Shown here in pieces: positions 8,131 to 17,655 of a stretch of DNA of 64,000 nucleotides. The position numbers and the translations under genes are program-made. The DNA lies in contig NZ_JAGPNL010000007.1 in NCBI RefSeq assembly GCF_018069565.1, positions 310,001 through 374,000 of the forward strand, written 5' to 3'. Position 1 is the stretch's first letter; each line of letters begins with the position of its first letter. Below the pieces are notes generated by a model. The model ran no database searches. It was given only the letters and a program-made list of their open reading frames with translations, and was not told where the DNA came from. The DNA is from Streptomyces tagetis. Lineage in GTDB: Bacteria > Actinomycetota > Actinomycetes > Streptomycetales > Streptomycetaceae.

Positions 8131-8317
8131 ACTCCCGGTTCAAAGTCGACCCCCGACTTCCTACATCAGCTTGAAGGGCGGACTAACCTTCTGTCAGTGC
8201 GTAACGTCACGAAACGGACAGGACTTTGGGCCCGGAAGGTAGGGGCTCAACGGCTCTGACCTGCGATGATGGTTCCGAGAGGGAGATAGGTCACATCCTG
8301 GGGGAGATTGGGTCACG
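8131..8317. other. Intergenic region
   Basis: This holds the upstream region of the minus-strand membrane protein and the end of the thiolase unit. Apart from the hairpins annotated next to it, I see no gene. Confidence 0.4.
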
Positions 8318-8360
8318 GAACGGCCCGGAACCTCGCCGGCGGCGGGATTCCGGGCCGTTC
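8318..8360 (-). terminator. Distal hairpin downstream of the thiolase gene
   Basis: Perfect 13-base arms at 8318-8330 and 8348-8360 surround a 17-base loop. Together with the hairpin at 8364-8393 it forms a tandem terminator for the minus-strand thiolase. Confidence 0.7.
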
Positions 8361-8363
8361 GTC

Positions 8364-8393
8364 ACCCTGGGTGCCGCGACCGGCACCCAGGGT
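8364..8393 (-). terminator. Proximal terminator of the thiolase gene
   Basis: Perfect 13-base arms (8364-8376 and 8381-8393) with a four-base loop lie 12 bases after the thiolase stop. Confidence 0.8.
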
Positions 8394-8405
8394 CCCGTGC
8401 TCGGG

Positions 8406-9626
8406 TCAGCTCAGGCGCTCGATGACCATCGCCATGCCCTGGCCGCCGCCGACGCACATGGTCTCCAGGCCGAACTGCTTGTCGTGCCACTGGAGGGAGT
8501 TGATGAGCGTGCCGGTGATGCGGGCGCCGGTCATGCCGAAGGGGTGGCCGACGGCGATGGCGCCGCCGTTGACGTTCAGCTTCTCCAGCGGGATGCCCAG
8601 CTCCCGGTAGGACGGGATGACCTGGGCGGCGAACGCCTCGTTGATCTCCACCAGGTCGATGTCGTCCATGGTCAGCCCGGCCCGCCGCAGCGCCTGCCGG
8701 GACGCCTCCACCGGGCCGAGGCCCATGACCTCGGGGGAGAGGGCGGAGACACCCGTGGAGACGATGCGGGCGAGCGGGGTCAGGCCCAGTTCGCGGGCCT
8801 TGGTGTCGCTCATGACGACGAGGGCGGCGGCGCCGTCGTTGAGCGGGCAGCAGTTGCCGGCGGTGACCAGGCCGTCGGGGCGGAAGACGGGCTTGAGTCC
8901 GGCCACGCCCTCCAGGGTGACGCCGGCGCGGGGGCCGTCGTCCTTGGCGACGACCGTGCCGTCGGGCAGGGTCACCGGGGTGATCTCGCGCTCCCAGAAG
9001 CCGTTCTTGATGGCCTCCTCGGCGAGGTTCTGCGAGCGGACGCCGAACTCGTCCATCTCCTGCCGGGTGACGCCCTTCCAGCGGGCCAGGTTCTCGGCGG
9101 TCTGGCCCATCGCGATGTAGGGGTCGGGCAGCAGGCCGTCCTCGCGCGGGTCGTGCCAGGTGGTGCCCTCCTGTGCCTGGACGGCGGCGGTACGGGCCTC
9201 GGCCTCGGCGAACAGCGGGTTGCGGGTGTCCGGCAGGCTGTCCGAGTTGCCCTTGGCGAACCGGGAGACGGTCTCGACACCGGCCGAGACGAAGACGTCG
9301 CCCTCGCCGGCCTTGATGGCGTGCAGCGCCATGCGGGAGGTCTGGAGGGAGGAGGAGCAGTACCGGGTGATGGTGCAGCCGGGCAGGTGGTCCATGCCCA
9401 TCTGCACGGCGACGATCCGGCCCAGGTTGTTGCCCTGCTCGCCGCCGGGGAGGCCGCAGCCGAGCATGAGGTCGTCGATGTCCCCCGGGTCCAGCTCGGG
9501 GACCTTGGCGAGGGCGGCCTGGATGATCGTGGCGGCCAGGTCGTCGGGGCGCAGGTCCTTCAGGGAGCCCTTGAACGCGCGGCCGATGGGGGAGCGGGTG
9601 GCAGAGACGATCACGGCTTCAGGCAT
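8406..9626 (-). CDS. Acetyl-CoA C-acyltransferase (thiolase)
   Basis: The 406-residue enzyme catalyses thiolytic cleavage or condensation of acyl-CoAs in fatty-acid or steroid side-chain metabolism. The acylated cysteine is in TRYCSSSLQT (residue ~89), the His lies in GHPFGMTGAR, and the second Cys in MCVGGGQGMAM; these are the three thiolase signatures. The length is normal. Its sequence resembles mycobacterial FadA3-type thiolases as far as I recall. CAGGAG lies before the ATG at 9626. The frame stays open far upstream, but that extension crosses the SGNH gene and is not real. Confidence 0.93.
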   Translation of the reverse strand: MPEAVIVSATRSPIGRAFKGSLKDLRPDDLAATIIQAALAKVPELDPGDIDDLMLGCGLPGGEQGNNLGRIVAVQMGMDHLPGCTITRYCSSSLQTSRMALHAIKAGEGDVFVSAGVETVSRFAKGNSDSLPDTRNPLFAEAEARTAAVQAQEGTTWHDPREDGLLPDPYIAMGQTAENLARWKGVTRQEMDEFGVRSQNLAEEAIKNGFWEREITPVTLPDGTVVAKDDGPRAGVTLEGVAGLKPVFRPDGLVTAGNCCPLNDGAAALVVMSDTKARELGLTPLARIVSTGVSALSPEVMGLGPVEASRQALRRAGLTMDDIDLVEINEAFAAQVIPSYRELGIPLEKLNVNGGAIAVGHPFGMTGARITGTLINSLQWHDKQFGLETMCVGGGQGMAMVIERLS

Positions 9627-10033
9627 CGCGGGCTCCTGTGGCGTACGGACGGGGAACGGGCGGACGGTTGGGAAGTTACCCGGAGGTATGGGCGGGGTCA
9701 CGGGGGTGGGGGTGTGACTTCGGACGCAGCTTTCTAAGCGCTTGCTTTTGTTTGTGGGGTGGGTGAGGGGCGGGCCGGGGGCCCGGGGGCTGGGGGCCTG
9801 GGGGTTGAGGTGGGCCGGGGGTCGGGTGCGGTGGGGGCATGTGTGCGGGTGGGCCGGGGTGGGCGCGGGTGGGCGGGCTGACCCGGCGCCGGCCGGGTGC
9901 CGCCGCGCCCACCCGTGCCGCCCCAGCGGCACGACTGCCCGCGACGGCGGCTGGTGGCCGGCGGCCCGCGACGGTGGCTGGTGGCCCGCGGCGGTGGCCG
10001 GCGGCCCGCACCGGCGGGCGGGGTCGGCCGGGG
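9627..10033. other. G-rich intergenic region with repeats and a promoter-proximal palindrome
   Basis: About 400 bases between the SGNH and thiolase genes hold no supported gene. An AAGCGCTT palindrome at 9736-9743 lies about 110 bases upstream of the thiolase. Its extended context, AGCAAGCGCTTAGA on the minus strand, agrees at many positions with the AnCAAGnnCTTGnT operator described for KstR2-like TetR repressors. 9740-9900 is strongly G-rich on the plus strand. A GC-rich unit containing GGCCCGCGACGGTGGC recurs with changes in 9945-10012. Confidence 0.5.
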
Positions 10034-11059
10034 TCAGGTTGGTTGGGTGGATGAGGTCGGTTCCGATTCGGGGACGCGGCGGCGGCGTCGGCGTTTGAGG
10101 AGGGCCCATGGGCCCCGGGGGCCGGCCGGCATCGCCGCCGCGACCTCCGTACCCGCCTCCGAGGCGGCCTCCGCCGCCGCACGGGCCACCGGCAGGAAGC
10201 CCTCGCGGCGGGCGGCGTCCGGCCGCTCCTCGTCGGCCGGCCACAGCCCGAGCGCCGCGCAGACCGAGGGGAGCACCGCCATCGCGGCCGTGGCGTACCC
10301 CTCGGCGGAGGGGTGGTAGTTGTCCGGGCCGAACAGCTCGCGCGGGTTCTGCGCGAACTCGGGGCCGAGCAGATCGCCCAGCGACACCGTACGACCGCCC
10401 TGCTCCACCGCGCCGATGGTCTGTGCCGCCGCCAGTTGCCGCGAGGCCCGCCGGGCCAGCCAGCGCAGCGGCTGCGGCACCGGCTCGATGGTGCCCAGGT
10501 CGGGGCAGGTGCCGACGACCACCTCCGCCCCGGCCGTCCGCAGCCGCCGTACCGCCGACGACAGGTGCCTGACCGACCGCGTGGCCGGCATGCGGTGGGT
10601 CACGTCGTTGGCCCCGATCATGATCACGCAGATGTCCGGCACCCGCCCCGGGTCCGCCAGCACCTCGCTCACCTGCCGGTCCAGGTCGTCCGAACAGGCC
10701 CCCGGCGCCGCCGCCGAGAACAGCTCCACCGGCCGCTCGGCCACCGCGGCGAGCCCCGAGGCCAGCAGCGCGCCCGGCGTCTGGCCGACCCGGTGCACGC
10801 CCTGCCCGGCGGCCGTGGAGTCGCCGAGCATCACCATCCGCAGGGGCAGCCCTCCGGGCGCCGGCAGCGCACCGCCGTACAGCCCCTGCGCGTTCGGCAC
10901 CCGGTCGGGCGTGCCGATGCCCACCCGGCGCCGCGCGAGCTGCACCTCCGCCAGCAGCAGACCGATCGTGGCCGCACCGGCCAGCCCGATCCCGCCGCCG
11001 CCGTAGGCCGCGCCTGCCGCGATCCGCCGGGCCACCCTCGCCCTCGACATGCTGGTCAT
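10034..11059 (-). CDS. SGNH/GDSL-family hydrolase, membrane-anchored or secreted
   Basis: This is a 341-residue protein. After a short basic start there is one hydrophobic segment (residues ~10-35). The SGNH blocks follow: GDSTAAG (block I, nucleophile Ser), GANDVTH (block III Asn), and DNYHPSAEGY (block V Asp and His). The fold covers esterases, lipases and sugar O-deacetylases. The C-terminus is long and basic. The substrate is unknown; an envelope lipid or polysaccharide ester is plausible given the N-terminal membrane segment. It diverges from cystathionine beta-synthase. ATGs at 11059 and 11050 are both possible starts, and TAGGAGGT lies upstream. Confidence 0.85.
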   Translation of the reverse strand: MTSMSRARVARRIAAGAAYGGGGIGLAGAATIGLLLAEVQLARRRVGIGTPDRVPNAQGLYGGALPAPGGLPLRMVMLGDSTAAGQGVHRVGQTPGALLASGLAAVAERPVELFSAAAPGACSDDLDRQVSEVLADPGRVPDICVIMIGANDVTHRMPATRSVRHLSSAVRRLRTAGAEVVVGTCPDLGTIEPVPQPLRWLARRASRQLAAAQTIGAVEQGGRTVSLGDLLGPEFAQNPRELFGPDNYHPSAEGYATAAMAVLPSVCAALGLWPADEERPDAARREGFLPVARAAAEAASEAGTEVAAAMPAGPRGPWALLKRRRRRRVPESEPTSSTQPT

Positions 11060-11173
11060 GCCTGGCCGCCACCTCCTAGAAGCCGTACATCCACTGCTTG
11101 CCCCGTACGGACCGTCGCCCAATCTCGACGGGGGGTGAACGGTGCCCCGGGACACCCCCGGGGCGACAGGCCA

Positions 11174-11179
11174 TAGGGT
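11174..11179 (+). promoter_or_regulatory. Candidate -10 element for cystathionine beta-synthase
   Basis: TAGGGT at 11174-11179 matches the actinomycete -10 pattern and sits about 47 bases before the GTG start. No good -35 is visible. Confidence 0.4.
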
Positions 11180-11225
11180 GGCGGAACCACTACGACCACA
11201 CCTTTTGCAGCATCCGGAGACAACG

Positions 11226-12614
<1,389 letters not shown>

Positions 12615-13004
12615 CGGCGGCCCCGGGCAAGGGACGGACGCCGACGCCCCCGACGGTGATCCTCGCGGACTTCGCGGAAGCGGTACGCGCGCGTCACGTG
12701 CCCGCAGCACGGGCTTAACACGCCTCCGGCACAGTGGGACACGTCGGCGAGCGGGGCGCCTCTCGGGTCTGGAACGGGAGGAGCGCCCCGCCCGGCCGGC
12801 ACCGAACGGCGTCGGGGACCTTCCGGAGCGGCTCCCGGACCTCCAAGGACGCCACGGACGCGGGGCCCCGGTCGCTCGGGCCGGGGCGCCGCGTCCCGCG
12901 CGGGGACCGCCGTCGTCCCGACCCCCGGGCGACCGGGGGTACGCCGGTCCCCGCGCGCCTCTTCCTCCCGGGACCTGAGGCCGGTCACCCGCCGGGGCCC
13001 GCGG
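12615..13004. other. Intergenic region without a supported gene
   Basis: About 390 bases lie between the convergent cystathionine beta-synthase and small membrane protein. Only arginine-rich shadow frames are present. Several short GC inverted repeats near 12855-12960 may serve as terminators for one or both genes. Confidence 0.5.
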
Positions 13005-13448
13005 TCAGTCCTTCCAGCGGTCCTCGCCGCGGTCGTCCCGGCGGCCCTCGCGGCGGTGGAACAGCTCGGGCGTGCTCCGCGCGGCCTGGATCAGGTTGAC
13101 GCCGACGATGCCGGCCCACACCACCAGGAGCCCCGGCAGCTTGGCGACCCCGCCGCCGATCGCGGAGAGCGGCATGGCGAGGACCAGCGACACGATGGCG
13201 AAGCCGAAGCGCTCGCCCCAGGAGTCCGCGGGCCGCGGCGACCTCGCTCCCCGCACCGCCGTCACCTGCTGCTCGGCGAGCTGCCGGCGCACCCGGCGGT
13301 CCACCGCGATGTCGATGCGCTGGTCGACCTTCTCCAGGAACGAGTCGACCAGGGCGGAGTCGTACTCCTCGCCCAGTTCCCTGCGGGCCCGCAGAGTGGC
13401 GTCGAGGTCCTTCTTCAGATCGGCGTCCCGCGCGTCCATTCCCGTCAT
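13005..13448 (-). CDS. Small integral membrane protein
   Basis: The protein has 147 residues. The N-terminal half is charged and helical (ADLKKDLDATLRARRELGEE) and may form a coiled coil. Two membrane helices follow (FGFAIVSLVLAMPLSAIGGG and LPGLLVVWAGIVGVNLIQ) with a basic tail. It resembles common Streptomyces integral membrane hypotheticals. ATG codons at 13448 and 13439 are both possible starts. No function can be assigned. Confidence 0.7.
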   Translation of the reverse strand: MTGMDARDADLKKDLDATLRARRELGEEYDSALVDSFLEKVDQRIDIAVDRRVRRQLAEQQVTAVRGARSPRPADSWGERFGFAIVSLVLAMPLSAIGGGVAKLPGLLVVWAGIVGVNLIQAARSTPELFHRREGRRDDRGEDRWKD

Positions 13449-13585
13449 GCCCCCACGCTAGACACCCGCCCGCCCCGGAACACTGGTGCTAACCCCCGTC
13501 TCCACCGGGGGACTCCAGGGGTCGCGGCGTGCGGCCTGGGTAAAGGACCGGAGTCGGTGGACGTGGAGCGGAGAGGGCGGACACG

Positions 13586-14815
13586 ATGACCAGGGGACGA
13601 CGGCCGGACGACCGGACGCTGATCGTGGGCGCCGGTGTGGTGGGCGCCTCGGTCGCCCACCACCTCACCCGCCTGGGCTGCGAGGACGTGGTGGTGCTCG
13701 ACTCCCGTACCCGTACGGAACTGCCCGGGTCGACCGGCCTCGCCCCCGGTTTCGTCGGCCGGCTCAGCACCAGCCCGGAGCTGACCGCCCTGGCCCGGGA
13801 CAGCGTCCGCACCTACCGCGCCCTCTCCGGGGACGGCCCCGGGTGGGCCTTCCGGCAGGTCGGCTGCCTGGAGGTCGCGACCACCGAGGCCCGGCTGGAA
13901 CGGGCCCACCGCGACGCCGAGCACGGCCGGCGCCTCGGCGTCGAGGCGCGGGTGATCGGCCCCGGCGAGACCGCCGCCCTGGCCCCCGCACTCGTCGACC
14001 CCGGCATCGTCCACGGCGCCCTGCACATCCCCGGCGACGGCGCCGCCGACCCCGCCCTGCTCACCCGCCTGCTGCTGGACGACGCGGAGCGGGCCGGCGC
14101 CCGGCTCCGCTTCGAGACACCGGTCGTGGCCCTGGAGAGGGAGGGCGGCCGGGTGACCGGCGTGCGCACGGGGCCGGGAGGCGAGGTGATCGGCGCGGGG
14201 CGGGTCGTGCTGGCCACGGGCATCTGGGGGCCCGTCCTCGCCGCGGACGCCGGTGTCCGGCTGCCGATGGTGGCGGTGCAGCACCCGTACCTCTACACCG
14301 CCGACGTCCCGGGACTGGACGACACGGTCATCGACGCGCCGATCGTGCGCTATCCCGAGCACGCCGTCTACACCCGCCGGCACGGCCGCCGCTACGGCCT
14401 GGGCAGCTACGCGCACGCCCCGCTGCCCCTGACCCCCTCCGCCGGCCTCACCTCGGCCGAACTCCCCTTCCGGGAAGAGGACTTCGGCGCCGCCCTCAGC
14501 CGGGCCACCTCCCTGGTGCCCGCCTTCCGCACGGCACCCCCCGGCCGCCGGCTCAACGGCGCCTTCGCCCTGACCCCCGACGAACTGCCGCTCGTCGGTC
14601 CCGCTCCGGGCGTGCCGGGCCTGTGGTTCGCGGAGGCGTCCTGGGTCACCCACGCCGGTGGCGTCGGCCGCCACCTCGCGCACCTGCTGCTGGACACCGG
14701 CGACCCCCTCGTCGACCCGGCACGGCTCGCCCCCGATCGTTTCGCCTCCTGGCCCGACCACCACGTCCACACCACCGCCCTCACCCACTACCAGGGCATC
14801 TACGAAACCCACTGA
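13586..14815 (+). CDS. FAD-dependent amine oxidoreductase (DAO family)
   Basis: This is a 409-residue flavoprotein. The dinucleotide motif is TLIVGAGVVGASVAHHLTRL and the DAO-family GSTG follows the first Rossmann unit. The C-terminus has LPLVGPAPGVPGLWFAEAS and THAGGVGRH. It is closest in design to the FAD half of dimethylglycine or sarcosine oxidases, but the C-terminal folate-binding (GcvT-like) domain of the ~800-residue enzymes is missing. It therefore probably oxidises a small secondary or tertiary amine or imino acid. It converges on the amino-acid operon at 14.9-20.9 kb and may act with it. GGAGAG precedes the ATG. Confidence 0.8.
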   Translation: MTRGRRPDDRTLIVGAGVVGASVAHHLTRLGCEDVVVLDSRTRTELPGSTGLAPGFVGRLSTSPELTALARDSVRTYRALSGDGPGWAFRQVGCLEVATTEARLERAHRDAEHGRRLGVEARVIGPGETAALAPALVDPGIVHGALHIPGDGAADPALLTRLLLDDAERAGARLRFETPVVALEREGGRVTGVRTGPGGEVIGAGRVVLATGIWGPVLAADAGVRLPMVAVQHPYLYTADVPGLDDTVIDAPIVRYPEHAVYTRRHGRRYGLGSYAHAPLPLTPSAGLTSAELPFREEDFGAALSRATSLVPAFRTAPPGRRLNGAFALTPDELPLVGPAPGVPGLWFAEASWVTHAGGVGRHLAHLLLDTGDPLVDPARLAPDRFASWPDHHVHTTALTHYQGIYETH

Positions 14816-14869
14816 ACCCCTTTCGGGGCGGCCGGCCGCCGCGCGAGGGCGTGATGACCGGCCGTCACC

Positions 14870-15889
14870 TCATGCCCGCCACCACGCGGACGCGGGGTCC
14901 GCCCCGGCCCGCACGGCCCGCAGCTTCGCGACGAGGACGGCCGCCACGACGTCCTGGACGGCCAGCCCCAGTGACAGGTAGACCATCCGCTCGCGCTCGC
15001 CGCGCCGCCCGGGAACCCGTCCGTCCAGCACGGCACCGATCTCCCCCCGCGCGTGGTCCCGCCCGATGAGCCCTTCCCGGAGCGGGACCAGCAGTTCGGA
15101 TGCCTCCCGCTCCGCCGCCTCGGCACTGTCCAGGACCACCGTGGACCGGGCCACCAGAGCGGAGGACAGCTCCCGGGCGCCGGGCCGGCAGGCTCCCACG
15201 GCGCACACCAGGGCCCCGGGAGCCACGTCCGCGTCGTGGAGCACCGGCTCCCGGGCGGACGTGGTGGTGCAGATCAGCCCCGCCTCTCGGGTGGCCTCGG
15301 CGAGCGTGGCGCACACGTCGGTCTCGAAGCCGTGCTCGGTGCGGACCCACTCCGCCAGGCCCGCCGCGCCGTCCGGGCCGCGGTTCCAGATCCTGACCCG
15401 CCGGATCGGCCGTACCGCCGCCATGGCCGTCACATGCGCCCGTGCCTGCGCACCGGCCCCGGCGACCGCCAGCGTGGTGGGCCCCGGCAGCGCGAGCGCC
15501 TCGGCGGCGACCGCGGACGCGGCGGCCGTGCGCAGCTCGGTGACGGTGCCGGCCGGGAGCACCGCGACGGGCACCCCCGTGTCCGGGGCGAAGACCGTCA
15601 CCGTCCCGACGTGGGTGGGCAGCCCCTTCGCCGGGTTGTCGGCCCGGACCACGACGGATTTGACGCCGAACCAGTGCCGCCCCTCGAAGGGCACGTGGGC
15701 GGGCATCGACCCGAACAGCCCCGGCTCCCCGCCCTCGCGCGAGGGCGGTCGCAGCACCGTGCGCAACGGCTGCGTCACCTCGCCGGCGGAGAAGGCCCGC
15801 ATGGCCTGCCGCATCGCCGCGACCGCGGTGGCGGGCGGGAACAGATCCCGGACCTCGTCGTCGTCCAGGAAGACCGCCCCGCTCACCAC
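14870..15889 (-). CDS. Ornithine cyclodeaminase/mu-crystallin-family dehydrogenase
   Basis: The 339-residue protein carries the Rossmann signature LAVAGAGAQARAHVTAMAAV and the family's C-terminal AVQDVVAA helix. The N-terminus (FLDDDEVRDLF, then GEV near residue 35) fits the substrate-binding half. Family members include ornithine cyclodeaminase, alanine dehydrogenase and SbnB, which oxidatively cleaves or reductively joins amino acids with NAD(P). The start is GTG at 15889 with CGGAG before it, overlapping the stop of the upstream prephenate-type gene by seven bases. It is the last gene of the operon. A role in forming or deaminating the pathway's amino acid is inferred. Confidence 0.85.
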   Translation of the reverse strand: MVSGAVFLDDDEVRDLFPPATAVAAMRQAMRAFSAGEVTQPLRTVLRPPSREGGEPGLFGSMPAHVPFEGRHWFGVKSVVVRADNPAKGLPTHVGTVTVFAPDTGVPVAVLPAGTVTELRTAAASAVAAEALALPGPTTLAVAGAGAQARAHVTAMAAVRPIRRVRIWNRGPDGAAGLAEWVRTEHGFETDVCATLAEATREAGLICTTTSAREPVLHDADVAPGALVCAVGACRPGARELSSALVARSTVVLDSAEAAEREASELLVPLREGLIGRDHARGEIGAVLDGRVPGRRGERERMVYLSLGLAVQDVVAAVLVAKLRAVRAGADPASAWWRA

Positions 15890-16566
15890 GCCGTGCTCCG
15901 GGTGCTCACTCCGGGACGGGGCGGCACGGGGCGGTCCTCGTCGAGGAGGTCCGCCCGGGTGAACGCCGACCACACCATCCGGATCGGCCGGGTACGGGAG
16001 AGGAACTCCAGCCCGTGCAGACGGGCCGCCGGCGCCGTGGTCAGGGCCAGCGGAGCGTCCCCCCTGGCCACGGCCTGGGCCGCCGCGCTCGTCGACGAGG
16101 CGAACACCACCTCGGTGAGGTCGAACCGCTCCGGCAGGAGTTCGTCCACGAGGGCGCGGGGCGCGGGGTGGGTGATCACCGCGGCCTTCGGGCCGAGGCC
16201 GGCACCGGGGCGGGCGGCGATGCCGTAGTGAGGGGTGTCCTTCACGAACACCGCGGCCAGGCGCAGCGCCGGGTCCATGTAGAAGCGGTCGACGCGGGCG
16301 TAGGCGTTGGCGGCCACCACCAGTTCGCAGTCGCCGCGGCCGAGGCGGTCGGCGGCCTCTTCGTACTGGTCGCACAGCTCGATCAGGACGCTTTCGTGGC
16401 CGCGCCGCACCAGGTTTCCCTGGAGCACACGGCACGCCTGCTCACTGCTGGTCCCGGCCGGGCCCAGGGAGGAGATCCGCAGGGGTTTGGTCATGGGGAG
16501 CCGGGAGAGAGCGACATCGGTCATCTCCCGGCCGTCGGGCACGTCGAAGCGGTACCGGTTGATCAC
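15883..16566 (-). CDS. Prephenate dehydratase/decarboxylase-like protein
   Basis: The protein has 227 residues. The N-terminal signature ISSLGPAGTSSEQA corresponds to the GPxGTxS-x-x-A start of prephenate dehydratases, and the two lobes keep the periplasmic-binding-like order (ELVVAANAYARVDR; ALTTAPAARLHGLEFL). The catalytic Thr-Arg-Phe motif of true dehydratases is not present where expected (SRTRPIRMVWSAF instead), and there is no ACT regulatory domain. Both absences are features of the shorter prephenate decarboxylases such as BacA of bacilysin synthesis. It could therefore make a dihydro-hydroxyphenylpyruvate-type product. That chemistry is inference; the relation to the PheA superfamily is clear. 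Confidence 0.75.
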   Translation of the reverse strand: MINRYRFDVPDGREMTDVALSRLPMTKPLRISSLGPAGTSSEQACRVLQGNLVRRGHESVLIELCDQYEEAADRLGRGDCELVVAANAYARVDRFYMDPALRLAAVFVKDTPHYGIAARPGAGLGPKAAVITHPAPRALVDELLPERFDLTEVVFASSTSAAAQAVARGDAPLALTTAPAARLHGLEFLSRTRPIRMVWSAFTRADLLDEDRPVPPRPGVSTRSTAW

Positions 16567-16635
16567 AATTCCCCCAGAGAGGCGAAGAGAAGGCAGGAAG
16601 GGACCCGGAGGGTCGGGAGGCGAGCCGGGGCCCGG

Positions 16636-16676
16636 CCGGCGGGTGGGACGGCATGGACCGTCCGCACACCCGCCGG
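16636..16676 (-). terminator. Long imperfect hairpin downstream of the aminotransferase gene
   Basis: Arms CCGGCGGGTG (16636-16645) and CACCCGCCGG (16667-16676) pair perfectly, and an inner GGACGG/CCGTCC stem extends them. It lies just after the aminotransferase stop and before the prephenate-type gene, so it may lower expression of the last two genes of the operon. Confidence 0.55.
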
Positions 16677-16689
16677 GACGGCGCCGCGC

Positions 16690-17655
16690 TCAGCCCCGGG
16701 CGGCCGTCCGGACCGGGAAGCCCACGGGTGTGTTCCAGTGCCGGTGGACCGGATCGGCCCCGCGCGCGGCGCGTTGGTACGCCTCGCGCACCAGGGTGGT
16801 GACGGGGCCCGGTGTTCCGTCGCCGACCGGGCGCCCGTCGATCTCCGTCACCGGCACGATCTGGCAGCCGGTGCCGGTCAGGAACACCTCGTCGGCCAGG
16901 TGGAGTTCGGAGCGCTGGACGGTGCGTTCGACGACGGTGAGCTCCGCCTGGTCGGCCAGCAGCCGGATCACCGCGGCACGGGTGAGACCGGGGAGGATGT
17001 CGGAGTCGGGCCCTGGTGTGGAGACGGAGCCGGAGCCGACCACGAAGACGTTCGCGGTGCTCGCCTCGGCGACCGTTCCACGCTGGTTGAGCATGATGGC
17101 GTCGTCGTATCCGGCGGCGGTGGCCTCTTCCACGGCCAGCGCGTTGTTGGCGTAGGCGCCGGTGATCTTCCCCCGGGCCGGGAGGGAGGCGTCGGGGACG
17201 CGACGCCAGGAGCTGACGCCGCAGCGGATGCCCCCGGCCTTGCCGTAATCGCCCATCGGCAGGGTGACGATCGACACCGCCGTCGACACGCCGCTCAGCC
17301 TGACGCCGAAGGGGGTGCCGGGCTCCAGCGCCTGCTTGTAGACCACGGGCCTGACGTAGACGTCGCCGAGGAGCCGGTTGCGCAGGATCAGCTCGCGGGT
17401 CACCTCGACCAACTCGGCGGGACCGAAGGGCAGATCGAGGCGGAGCAGGCGGCACGAGGCGTGCAGGCGTTCGTAGTGCTCCCTCGCCTTGAAGAGGAGC
17501 GAGTCGCCGCCCTCCGCGGCGGCGTAGGCGCGGATGCCCTCGAACACGCCCGTGCCGTAGTGCAGGCCCTGAGTGCCGACGCCCAGCCGTATGTCGCCGG
17601 CCCGGACGAACTCTCCCTGGTGGAAGGCCCACCGCTCGTGCGGGGCGGCGCTCAC
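16690..17655 (-). CDS. Class IV aminotransferase (IlvE-like)
   Basis: The PLP enzyme of 321 residues resembles branched-chain aminotransferases. It shows the opening motif LHYGTGVFEGIRAY, a likely PLP lysine in RGKITGAYANNALA, and the glutamate region GTVAEASTANVFVV. The family transfers amino groups between glutamate and 2-oxo acids, or acts as D-amino acid transaminase or aminodeoxychorismate lyase. Here it probably aminates the 2-oxo acid made by the neighbouring prephenate-type enzyme. The GTG start at 17655 overlaps the stop of the PaaK-like gene (GTGA), showing translational coupling. Confidence 0.85.
   Translation of the reverse strand: MSAAPHERWAFHQGEFVRAGDIRLGVGTQGLHYGTGVFEGIRAYAAAEGGDSLLFKAREHYERLHASCRLLRLDLPFGPAELVEVTRELILRNRLLGDVYVRPVVYKQALEPGTPFGVRLSGVSTAVSIVTLPMGDYGKAGGIRCGVSSWRRVPDASLPARGKITGAYANNALAVEEATAAGYDDAIMLNQRGTVAEASTANVFVVGSGSVSTPGPDSDILPGLTRAAVIRLLADQAELTVVERTVQRSELHLADEVFLTGTGCQIVPVTEIDGRPVGDGTPGPVTTLVREAYQRAARGADPVHRHWNTPVGFPVRTAARG

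Noticed and set aside
9742..10098. Gly/Arg-rich small frames in the thiolase-SGNH gap
   Set aside because: They arise from the G-rich repeats; no ribosome site and no protein-like pattern.
8406..11072. An 888-residue minus-strand frame covering the thiolase and beyond
   Set aside because: The upstream part crosses a G-rich intergenic region and the SGNH gene out of frame. The real thiolase starts at 9626 with its own ribosome site.
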